From positions 1 to 48,542 of the forward strand of contig JACZWL010000023.1 of NCBI GenBank assembly GCA_022572185.1: a DNA stretch of 48,542 nucleotides. The letters are read 5' to 3'. The notes under the pieces were generated by a model. That model was not told where the DNA came from, ran no database searches, and saw only the letters and a list, made by a program, of their open reading frames with translations. Source of the stretch: Pseudomonadota bacterium (GTDB lineage Bacteria > Pseudomonadota > Gammaproteobacteria > Steroidobacterales > Woeseiaceae). Both the position numbers and the translations under genes were made by a program. Shown one piece after another: positions 24,764 to 31,164 of the stretch (position 1 is its first letter; every line of letters begins with the position of its first letter).

Positions 24764-25391
24764 ATCGTTGCCGACAAATGCTTTAAGAAATATCGCGGCC
24801 CTGGCGATCCTGGTGGCGTTGACGGCCGGCTGCGCGCAAACCCAGGAGTGGCTGAACGGCATTCGCGCGCCAAGATCGAGCGAGTCCGTCATCCTCGGCG
24901 CGCCTGGGGCTGAACAATACCTCCAGGAAATGTACCAACTCGCGCGCGGGGATCCGGCGACTCAGGCGGAGATTTACGCGGACGCCGAGTCGACCGCCAA
25001 ACTGACGCCGGGCCCCTCGACCAAACTTCGTTATGCGCTGATACTTGCCACACCCGGACATTCCGCGAACAACCCGCAGGAGGCACTGGGTATTTTTCGC
25101 GAGCTGCTTTCCCAGACCGAAATGATGACGCCGGCGGAGATTGCGCTCGCCAGCATTCACCTGGATGTCGTGGAACAACAAATCGTATTCGGCGCCGAAA
25201 ACAGGCGGCTGCGCTCGGTAAATTCACGGGCCGCAACAAGCGAGGAGCAGGCGGTTGCCCAGCGCATCGCCAAGGTTGAATCTGAAAACCGGCAATTGCG
25301 GCGTTCGCTGCAGGAAGCGGAACAAAAGCTCGACGCGATCACCTCGATCGAGCGATCGATCCGCGAACAAGCGAACAGTGGAACTCAATAG
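24756..25391 (+). CDS. QseG-like coiled-coil lipoprotein
   Basis: A 211-residue protein with a lipoprotein signal (hydrophobic 13-25, lipobox LTAGC, C26) and a C-terminal coiled coil (about 150-205, rich in Glu/Arg/Gln heptads such as RIAKVESENRQLRRSLQEAE). Its ATG overlaps the glrK stop by 8 bases (ATGCGTAG), so the two are translationally coupled. In E. coli the middle gene of this operon, qseG, encodes an outer-membrane lipoprotein that contacts and controls the kinase. Sequence identity is too low to judge by eye, so the call leans on position, signal and coiled coil. Confidence 0.75.
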   Translation: MRRSLPTNALRNIAALAILVALTAGCAQTQEWLNGIRAPRSSESVILGAPGAEQYLQEMYQLARGDPATQAEIYADAESTAKLTPGPSTKLRYALILATPGHSANNPQEALGIFRELLSQTEMMTPAEIALASIHLDVVEQQIVFGAENRRLRSVNSRAATSEEQAVAQRIAKVESENRQLRRSLQEAEQKLDAITSIERSIREQANSGTQ

Positions 25392-25405
25392 TCAGATAAG
25401 CGCTC

Positions 25406-25460
25406 GTCCTGACGGGCGAATGGACAACTGTAGGAGCGCGTCCTGACGGGCGAATAGACA
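25406..25460. repeat. two copies of the GTCCTGACGGGCGAA unit
   Basis: GTCCTGACGGGCGAAT followed by (G/A)GACAACTGT occurs at about 25406-25431 and 25440-25463, separated by AGGAGCGC. The same 15-base core, sometimes degenerate, recurs at 27174-27184, 29327-29342, 29391-29401 and 33524-33539, and partly in the repeat elements at 10650 and 33485. Confidence 0.65.
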
Positions 25461-25463
25461 ACT

Positions 25464-25537
25464 GTGGGAGCGGCTTTTTGTACATGGATGTACTTATATC
25501 GCGAAGTGCAGGATGCGCGAGAGCGATGCAGCCGCGA
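25464..25537 (+). repeat. composite REP element, copy 2 (5' side of glrR)
   Basis: It begins GTGGGAGCGGCTTTTTGTAC, continues through the palindrome GTACAT-GG-ATGTAC and TTATATCGCGA, and ends GCGAGAGCGATGCAGCCGCGA. The same ~73 bases lie in the opposite orientation at 26931-27004, just after glrR. An in-frame ATG at 25513 falls inside this element. Confidence 0.8.
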
Positions 25538-25548
25538 AAATATTTAAC

Positions 25549-26901
25549 ATGGCACAAACTGCAAGCAAAACCAACGGCAAAATCCTGCTGGTCGATGACG
25601 ACCCGGGCCTGCTTCGCCTGTTAAGCATCCGGCTGCGCGCCGAGGATTATGAAGTGGAGGCGGTGGAAAGCGCACACGACGCGCTCGCCATCCTGCATCG
25701 TTTTCGTCCCGATCTTGTCATCACCGATCTGCGCATGGACAAGATGGACGGCATCGCCCTTCTCAAGGAACTGCAGACACGTTCTCCCGGCCTGCGCGTG
25801 CTCATCATCACGGCGCACGGCACCATCCCTGACGCCGTTGTGGCGACGCAAAGTGGCGCGTTCGGATTTCTGACGAAGCCCATCGACAAAGACGAACTCA
25901 TGAGCACGGTCGAGCGTGCCATGAAAATTTCGGGCTCTGTCGAGGTCGCCGAGGACTGGGCTGCCGAGATCATTACCCGCAACCAGGTCCTCAAAGAGCG
26001 CCTGGCGCAGGCAAAGATGGTCGCCGCCACCGACGCCCGCGTCTTGATCACGGGCGCCAGCGGCACCGGCAAGGAGCTGCTCGCCAAAGCCATCCATCGA
26101 GCCAGCCCGAGACAGAACAAGGCGTTTGTTGCCATTAACTGCAGCGCTATGGCCGAGAACCTGCTCGAGTCAGAACTCTTCGGGCACGAGAAAGGTGCCT
26201 TCACGGGCGCGGTAAGAAGCCACAATGGCCTGTTCCAGGCCGCTGACGGCGGCACGCTGTTGCTCGATGAGATCGGCGACATGCCGATGCGGCTGCAGGT
26301 CAAACTTCTGCGCGTGCTGCAAGAGCATCAGGTACGGCCCGTCGGCAGCGCCGAGGCAGTCCACGTGGATGTCCGCGTAATATCGGCAACCCACCACGAC
26401 TTGCAGGAGATGATGGCCCATGGAAAATTTCGTGAAGATCTGTTCTATCGTCTGAACGTTGTCAACATTCACCTCCCGGTCCTGGATGAACGGCGCGAAG
26501 ATATCCCGCTGCTCGTCTCAAGTTTTCTGCAGGAAATCGCCGGGGAAGCCGGCCAGGAAAGAAAAGTGTATGCGCCGGAGGCCGTCGAACTGCTCGTCGC
26601 GGCCGAATGGCCCGGCAACGTTCGCCAGCTCTTCAACATTGTGCGGCAGAATGTCGCACTGTCACGCTCACCGGTCATGAGCGGCGAGCTCGTGCAGACA
26701 TCACTGGGCGAACACGCCGGCAAACTCGCCTCATTCAGCGAGGCCAGAGACGAGTTCACGCGGAACTACCTGTCACAGATTCTGCAGATCACGATGGGCA
26801 ACGTCAGCCAGGCCGCCAGGCTCGCCAAGCGCAACCGCACCGACTTCTACAAGTTACTCGCCCGCCACGACCTGAACCCGGACACCTTCAAGTCGCGTTA
26901 G
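25549..26901 (+). CDS. glrR: sigma-54-dependent response regulator, GlrR/QseF-like
   Basis: A 450-residue regulator, close to E. coli GlrR in length. The receiver (1-125) has the acidic pocket DDD (16-18), phospho-acceptor D60 in LVITDLRMD, and the conserved Lys in FLTKPID. The AAA+ domain shows Walker A GASGTGKE, the sigma-54-contacting GAFTGA and Walker B LLLDEIGD. The C-terminal HTH ends FYKLLARHDLNPDTFK, a GlrR hallmark. It should activate sigma-54 promoters when phosphorylated by the upstream kinase. ATG at 25549 lacks a clear ribosome-binding site. An ATG 12 codons upstream lies within a REP element and would add repeat-encoded residues. Confidence 0.9.
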   Translation: MAQTASKTNGKILLVDDDPGLLRLLSIRLRAEDYEVEAVESAHDALAILHRFRPDLVITDLRMDKMDGIALLKELQTRSPGLRVLIITAHGTIPDAVVATQSGAFGFLTKPIDKDELMSTVERAMKISGSVEVAEDWAAEIITRNQVLKERLAQAKMVAATDARVLITGASGTGKELLAKAIHRASPRQNKAFVAINCSAMAENLLESELFGHEKGAFTGAVRSHNGLFQAADGGTLLLDEIGDMPMRLQVKLLRVLQEHQVRPVGSAEAVHVDVRVISATHHDLQEMMAHGKFREDLFYRLNVVNIHLPVLDERREDIPLLVSSFLQEIAGEAGQERKVYAPEAVELLVAAEWPGNVRQLFNIVRQNVALSRSPVMSGELVQTSLGEHAGKLASFSEARDEFTRNYLSQILQITMGNVSQAARLAKRNRTDFYKLLARHDLNPDTFKSR

Positions 26902-27198
26902 TGAGAATGACGGTCGGGCTGCAGGAGCAATCGCAGCTGCATCGCTCTCGCGCATCCTGCGCTTCGCGATATAAGTACATCCATGTACAAAAAACCGCTC
27001 CTACCGATAGTAATAGCTGCGGCTGTAGGAGCAATCGCCGCTGAAGGCGCTCCTACCGATAGTAATAGCTGCGGCTGTAGGAGCAATCGCCGCTGAAGCC
27101 GCTCCTACCGATAGTAATAGCTGCGGCTGTAGGAGCGGCTTCAGCCGCGATTCCTTCAGCCGCGATTCCTTTTCGCCCGTCAGAAAGCGAATGGGCGC
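26902..27198. repeat. REP-rich region: inverted copy 3 plus 52-bp tandem repeats
   Basis: The composite element lies here on the minus strand (26931-27004). It runs directly into a 52-base tandem unit whose copies begin CTACCGATAGTAATAGCTGC at 27001, 27053 and 27105; the first two units differ by about one base and the third is cut short by a full REP hairpin (GTAGGAGCGGCTTCAGCCGC, from about 27130). A second CAGCCGCGATTCC follows, then a CGCCCGTCAG unit at 27174. The 52-base unit contains REP arms in both directions, so the array can form a series of hairpins downstream of glrR. Confidence 0.85.
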
Positions 27199-27384
27199 CT
27201 ACTCGGACTTGAGTGGATACATCTTCGGATCCTGAATTGTCTTTAGACCCAAATCTACGTCCAGGTCCGGCCAGTAGAAATGACCGGGTGTCAGTTCCGA
27301 CACATTCTGGATTGCACCAACCGATGCGTCACGGAAGCAGGGAAAGTCGTCAAACGGCCTTGAACTCATCCTCATGTGCCTCAA
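27199..27384 (-). pseudogene. N-terminally truncated DUF2442 protein
   Basis: The 61-residue frame matches the C-terminal half of DUF2442: FPCFRDASVGAIQNV followed by HFYWPDLDVDLGLKTIQDPKMYPL. Relatives of 75-90 residues begin with a beta strand region about 25 residues longer, which is missing. The first codons here (MRHMRMSSRPFDDF) overlap, in another frame, a segment that reads like the end of DUF4160, the usual partner of DUF2442. A deletion joining the two genes explains this. It may be translated, but it looks like a relic. Confidence 0.6.
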
Positions 27385-27436
27385 CGATTGATTGAATCTC
27401 TCTTAGCTGTTGCGCCGATAACGGTTTGGACGCCGG
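27350..27436 (-). pseudogene. fragment resembling the C-terminus of DUF4160
   Basis: Directly after the stop of the antitoxin gene at 27437, in the same frame, the minus strand reads about 28 codons ending LREIQSIVEAHEDEFKAV and a stop. The pattern of a terminal helix with (L/V)E.H.(D/E)E(F/L) is like the end of DUF4160 proteins. There is no start codon. DUF4160 genes usually precede DUF2442 genes, and a truncated DUF2442 frame follows here. The match is from memory and short. Confidence 0.4.
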
Positions 27437-27637
27437 CTAAGCTGCCTCATGTTTTGCAATCAATGCCCTGATCTTCGGCACAAGATCACTTGGAACCTCC
27501 ATTACGGTCTGTCCTTCGGCCTCGAATGCCGCCTCGTCCTCCGCCAAGGCTTCCAGCTCTTCCTGCGACTCGTAATGCTCAAGGACACGCTTGACGCGGC
27601 GTTCATCCCAATCAGGCGGAAATTTTTGATCAATCAT
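27437..27637 (-). CDS. small acidic antitoxin-like protein
   Basis: A 66-residue acidic protein, PPDWDERRVKRVLEHYESQ at the N-terminus and VMEVPSDLVPKIRALIAK at the C-terminus. Short proteins of this pattern accompany BrnT/DUF4258-like toxins. Its ATG overlaps the stop of the upstream toxin-like gene by four bases (ATGA), which fits a coupled toxin-then-antitoxin operon. DNA binding is not evident, so neutralisation by contact with the toxin is inferred. Confidence 0.75.
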   Translation of the reverse strand: MIDQKFPPDWDERRVKRVLEHYESQEELEALAEDEAAFEAEGQTVMEVPSDLVPKIRALIAKHEAA

Positions 27638-27843
27638 CTCTTTCTCCGACGTAGTCTACGCCTGTATGCCACCAGGGCTTTGCCCCGAAGATCATATGAG
27701 GTTACAACAAAAACGCTCTGCGGCTCCGGGCCAGGGACATAGATTACCCTCAGATAGCGCCCACCAGAAGTCTTTCCGATTGCTACCCGAGCCCCTTCGT
27801 ACCCCAGGCGATCCTCTCCGGGCCGGCGCAGTATTTCCTCCAC
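27634..27843 (-). CDS. DUF4258/BrnT-like toxin, start uncertain
   Basis: From GTG at 27843 the product has 69 residues, with ARVAIGKTSGGRYLRVIYV, a SVFVVTSYDLRGKALVAYRR strand pair and a basic tail, as in RelE-fold toxins of the BrnT/DUF4258 kind. The frame is open upstream as far as a TAA at 27931-27933, and that extra stretch (IDPETVAPHIYNHGVTEVEVE) matches the N-terminal helix expected for the fold, but it contains no ATG, GTG or TTG. Either a CTG/ATT start is used, or the true start was lost and the toxin is defective. The antitoxin-like gene follows with a four-base overlap. Confidence 0.65.
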   Translation of the reverse strand: MEEILRRPGEDRLGYEGARVAIGKTSGGRYLRVIYVPGPEPQSVFVVTSYDLRGKALVAYRRRLRRRKR

Positions 27844-27930
27844 CTCAACTTCAGTAACGCCATGGTTGTATATATGCGGTGCTACAGTCTCCGGATCAAT
27901 GCTGCTTACCGTTATTGGTTTGCCTCGCAG

Positions 27931-28194
27931 TTAATGAAGTGGCGATCGCCTACGGCACGCCTTGTATAGGTATGCCGGCGCAAGATCACCGCCAGTAGGC
28001 CAGACGATAGTATGGAGGTCTTTATCGATTCGGAAGTTCTTGAATTTGTCAAGATCGCGCAGTGGTTCGAACACCTCGCCCCAAAGTTCATCCTTCAGAT
28101 CCAGTTCACCGACTCGGCCGTCCTCAAACGTCAATTCGAGCCGATAGCCAGAGATATAACGCGCAGATTTGAGTCTTGGGACTTTTGTATTCAT
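27931..28194 (-). CDS. DUF2442 protein
   Basis: An 87-residue protein with the full DUF2442 pattern: an N-terminal strand hairpin (ARYISGYRLELTFEDGRVGELDL), a central VFEPLRDLDKFKNFRID, and the signature TIVWPTGGDLAPAYLY. These proteins often pair with DUF4160 and are suspected antitoxin-like partners; their biochemical role is unknown. Its stop is followed at once by the open frame of the DUF4258-like gene in the same phase. The basic tail KACRRRSPLH lies beyond the family core. Confidence 0.8.
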   Translation of the reverse strand: MNTKVPRLKSARYISGYRLELTFEDGRVGELDLKDELWGEVFEPLRDLDKFKNFRIDKDLHTIVWPTGGDLAPAYLYKACRRRSPLH

Positions 28195-28301
28195 GCTAAC
28201 GGTTCGATCTTTTTCAGCGGTTTGCGTTCCGCCGCGAGTTTTCAGTCTTCCAAGCGATTTGTTTCTTGTCAGCCCGCGCCGACTGCATTCGCAGAAAAGT
28301 C

Positions 28302-28688
28302 TCAGGCATCTTCGTCATATTTCTCGTACCAGGACTCTGCGGTCAAAGATTCCAGTGCTGCGAAATAATCATCATTGGCATCTTCACTGGCCGGCGTCCC
28401 CGCCATAATCTCCCAGACCTGCTCTGCAAGGACCGATCCTATTGCATGGATCGTGTCATGCCGGTTCAGGCCCTGGCGACGTAGCCGCTTGAAGGCTGCT
28501 TTGACGGCAGGCACTTTCTCTGCCAGTTGTGTCTCGACGATCGAATGGATTGTGGAATGCATACTCAAGGATTCGCCGAAGTCTCCGTGGCGGGAGTGAT
28601 AGCGTTCCGCCATTACGATTCGCTCCGCTTCATCAAGCGCCAGCCATTCCCCTGGCTTCGGTTTCTTTTTCGGATCATATTGGTGCAT
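28302..28688 (-). CDS. conserved hypothetical protein with IHAIGSVLAE motif
   Basis: A 128-residue soluble protein starting MHQYDPKKKPKPGEWLALDEAERI. A central HSTIHSIVETQLAEKVPAVKAA and the motif LNRHDTIHAIGSVLAEQVW follow. I recall related proteins of unknown function with the same DP.. PxxWLALDExERI opening and IHAIGSVL ending, but no named family. Histidines are spaced in a way that could bind metal, which is speculative. An in-frame start lies 29 codons upstream, but the conserved part begins at 28688. It stands among toxin-antitoxin-like genes on the same strand. Confidence 0.7.
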   Translation of the reverse strand: MHQYDPKKKPKPGEWLALDEAERIVMAERYHSRHGDFGESLSMHSTIHSIVETQLAEKVPAVKAAFKRLRRQGLNRHDTIHAIGSVLAEQVWEIMAGTPASEDANDDYFAALESLTAESWYEKYDEDA

Positions 28689-28784
28689 AGCAGTGGTACC
28701 TATCGATCTAGCCGAACCGTATGTCTGCTTTCGTCCTACTATCGCCCTTTTCCAAATTTCGGCTGCCTCAGTCATTTGTTGTAT

Positions 28785-28973
28785 TCATTTCGCCGCCGGC
28801 ACCCCTAAATCTCTGCAGATCTTGTTGGCAAGAATGTCATTTATTTCCGTGTGGCGGGGAACTGCTGAGCGCTTGTTCTTGTCCGGATTATGCCACCATG
28901 AATGACGGCCACCTTCTCGCAACAATTCACAACCCTGGGCACGCAAGTGCCGCAGAAGCTGCTTGCGCTTCAT
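28785..28973 (-). CDS. hicA: HicA-family mRNA interferase toxin
   Basis: A 62-residue protein with the double-stranded-RNA-binding-like HicA fold: MKRKQLLRHLRAQGCELLREGGRHSWW. The active-site His is in GGRHSWWHNP, and the usual PRHTEINDILANKICRDLG follows. HicA cleaves mRNA and is neutralised by HicB. The hicB gene lies 47 bases upstream at 29021-29182, so here the antitoxin gene precedes the toxin gene, the reverse of the commoner hicA-hicB order. Confidence 0.9.
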   Translation of the reverse strand: MKRKQLLRHLRAQGCELLREGGRHSWWHNPDKNKRSAVPRHTEINDILANKICRDLGVPAAK

Positions 28974-29020
28974 ACCGAGATTGGTTCTTCCAGGTACTGT
29001 GATCCGGCGGCTTCGACTGC

Positions 29021-29182
29021 CTATTTACGGTTGAACTCAAGCGCTTCAGCGAGCACTTCCCGTAAACTGGCCAGCAGCCTGGACTTCGACCGTTCCTGGC
29101 AATTGACCCCGGGAACTTCTTGTATCCAGCCGATCCACCAGTCGCCGTCCTGTTTGAGTACCGCTGTATATTCCGTGTTCAT
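29021..29182 (-). CDS. hicB: short HicB-family antitoxin
   Basis: A 53-residue frame from ATG (29180-29182) to TAG (29021-29023). It reads MNTEYTAVLKQDGDWWIGWI, then EVPGVNCQERSKSRLLASLREVLAEALE, the partial RNase H-like HicB fold with its conserved EVPG and helix. It lacks the C-terminal DNA-binding domain seen in longer HicB proteins, as is normal for the short class. It is easily missed because of its size. It sits 47 bases upstream of hicA on the same strand. Confidence 0.88.
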   Translation of the reverse strand: MNTEYTAVLKQDGDWWIGWIQEVPGVNCQERSKSRLLASLREVLAEALEFNRK

Positions 29183-29405
29183 TTCATTAATTTACTGCAA
29201 AGCGACAGTTCGTATAGCGAAACATATCAGCTCATAAATACAGTTTTGTGTCAGTGCCCGTCGCAGTCTGTTGCCGTATATCACCTGTCAGGACAGGCTT
29301 GTGCGTTTTGTATTGCCGTTACCGCAAATCGCCCGTCAGGACCGGCTCCGACCGGAATTCTGCGACGCTGATCAGAAATTTGTGGCAGCGCGTCCTGACG
29401 AACGA
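29183..29405. repeat. intergenic region with degenerate TCCTGACGGGCG units
   Basis: Between hicB and the sigma-54 activator gene I see an inverted CGCCCGTCAGGAC unit (29328-29342), a direct GCGTCCTGACGAACG unit (29390-29404), and a weaker CACCTGTCAGGACAGG (29282-29297). They belong to the unit seen at 25406. The minus-strand activator ends at 29406. No gene is evident. Confidence 0.5.
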
Positions 29406-30818
29406 TCAATCTTTTGACCCATCTTCACCCGCCCCGTTGCCGTCATTGGCGCGCTTGGAATAACCCTCGGCGGACAAGCCGTATTTGTTCATCAGGTCGT
29501 AGAGCGTCGGCCGCGTCACTCCCAGCATCTCGGCGGCGCGGGTTATTTTGCCGAACGCCTTCATTAACGCGACCCTGATTGCCTTCGACTCGGCAAGGCG
29601 CCGAACTTCGCGAAGATTGAGTGTTTCGGGTCCCGGTTCAGAATCTTCGAGGCCGAGATCCCGTGCCGTGATCTGATTGCCGTCCGCCATGATGACGGCA
29701 CCCTTGATCTTGTTTTCCAGCTCGCGCACGTTGCCGGGCCACAAGTAGGCTTCGATCGCATCGTTGGCGTCGTCGGTGAAGCTCAATGCCCTGCCCTGCT
29801 GTTCGCAGAACCTGGCGAGCAATGTCCGCGCAAGAATCAGCCGGCCCTCTTCACGGTCTCTGAAGGGCGGGATATCGATCGTTATCTCGCTGACGCGATA
29901 ATAGAGGTCCTCGCGAAAAGTGCTCTGCTCGATCATCTCAACCGGGTTCTGATTGGTCGCACTCACCACCCGCACATCGACCGGGATCTCTTCACGCCCA
30001 CCAATCCGCTCGATGACACGTTCCTGAAGAAAACGCAGCATCTTCGCTTGCAAGGCCAGCGGCATGTCAGCGATCTCATCGAGGAACAGCGTGCCACCGT
30101 CCGCCAGCTCGACTTTTCCCAGCGTCTGTTTGGCCGCCCCCGTGAACGCCCCTTTTTCAAAACCGAACAGTTCGGACTCGAGCAGGTTTTCGGGGATCGC
30201 GGCACAGTTGATCGCCACGAATCGCTTGTCAACGCGCGGGCTTAAACGATGCAAGGCACGGGCGAGCAGCTCCTTGCCCGTGCCACTTTCACCCAGAAGC
30301 AGCGTCGTCACATCCGTCGGCGCCACTTTCTCGATCATGCGACAAACCGCCAGCATGCCTTCGCTGGCCGCGACAATGCCGTCCAAGGGCGAGTCGACTG
30401 CCTGGCTTTGCAGGCGGCGATTTTCCGCTTCGAGTTCGCTGATGTTGAACGCGCGCTCGACCAGCAACTGCAGCGTATCGGTATCGACCGGCTTCTGATA
30501 AAAATCGTAGGCACCCATCGCCACCGATTTAAGGGCGTTCTCCTGATCGCCATGCCCGGTGACAACAATCACCTTGGTATGCGGCGAGAGTTTGAGAATC
30601 TCCTGCAGGGTGGCGAGACCCTCATCGACGCCTTCGGGATTCGGCGGCAGTCCCAGGTCCTGCAGCACGACCATCGGCTCATGCCGGCGCAGTTCGTTGA
30701 TCGCCGAGGCCTGGTCCTCCGCTGACAGGACTTCATACTCCTCGAAGCACCAGCGGAGCTGGCTCATGAGCCCCGGGTCGTCTTCGACGATGAGTAGTTT
30801 TCTGCTGCTGTCGCTCAA
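29406..30818 (-). CDS. prsR: sigma-54-dependent response regulator, PrsR type
   Basis: A 470-residue regulator. The receiver has EDD (12-14), phospho-acceptor D54 in VLQDLGLPPNPEG, and YQKPVD. The AAA+ domain has Walker A GESGTGKE, GAFTGA and Walker B LFLDEIAD. The Fis-type HTH ends RAAEMLGVTRPTLYDLMNKYGL. The LRWCFEEYEV opening and DLGLPPNPEGV are hallmarks of PrsR, which controls PEP-CTERM / exosortase exopolysaccharide loci. The start is TTG at 30818, with GAAGGA five bases upstream. The frame extends 69 codons further, but that part has no domain character. No PrsK kinase, exosortase or PEP-CTERM gene lies in the window. Confidence 0.88.
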   Translation of the reverse strand: MSDSSRKLLIVEDDPGLMSQLRWCFEEYEVLSAEDQASAINELRRHEPMVVLQDLGLPPNPEGVDEGLATLQEILKLSPHTKVIVVTGHGDQENALKSVAMGAYDFYQKPVDTDTLQLLVERAFNISELEAENRRLQSQAVDSPLDGIVAASEGMLAVCRMIEKVAPTDVTTLLLGESGTGKELLARALHRLSPRVDKRFVAINCAAIPENLLESELFGFEKGAFTGAAKQTLGKVELADGGTLFLDEIADMPLALQAKMLRFLQERVIERIGGREEIPVDVRVVSATNQNPVEMIEQSTFREDLYYRVSEITIDIPPFRDREEGRLILARTLLARFCEQQGRALSFTDDANDAIEAYLWPGNVRELENKIKGAVIMADGNQITARDLGLEDSEPGPETLNLREVRRLAESKAIRVALMKAFGKITRAAEMLGVTRPTLYDLMNKYGLSAEGYSKRANDGNGAGEDGSKD

Positions 30819-31090
30819 GCTGGTCCTTCGATTCGCGCAGACAGGCAACAACTCCTTAGTCTGCATCAAGGAGGCGCAATGTTGCCATGTCCGGGCAGCG
30901 GAGTGGAGAGTTTCGCTCACAGCCGTTGCCGGAACTGTATCCATCGGCGCGCGGTGCCTGTGTCCAGGAGCCCCCTCTCCGCGAATCTCCCCGAGATTTC
31001 GATGAATTTCATCCGCTGCTGCCACGACCGCGCGCTAAGTCATTGAATATAGGGAAGCAACGGGTCCGACACTCTATACGTATTTAACGC

Positions 31091-31110
31091 AATTGCGAAT
31101 CATTCTCATT
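31091..31110. promoter_or_regulatory. Fur box upstream of the TonB receptor gene
   Basis: AATTGCGAATCATTCTCATT matches the iron-box pattern of repeated (A/G)AT(A/T)AT-type hexamers, reading AATGAGAATGATTCGCAATT on the other strand. It lies 55 bases before the receptor start, as expected for Fur repression by iron. Confidence 0.75.
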
Positions 31111-31164
31111 TAAGATAAGTTCTGCAGCCGATACCGATCAAGGCTCTAAAGGGCACCAGATTTC

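Noticed and set aside
25551-25565. TGGCAC...TGCA as a sigma-54 promoter at the glrR start
   Set aside because: The GG-to-GC spacing is two bases too short and the site lies within the start of the coding region.
27001-27160. Possible CRISPR array of 52-base periodicity
   Set aside because: The whole 52-base unit is repeated, so there are no unique spacers, and no cas genes are present.
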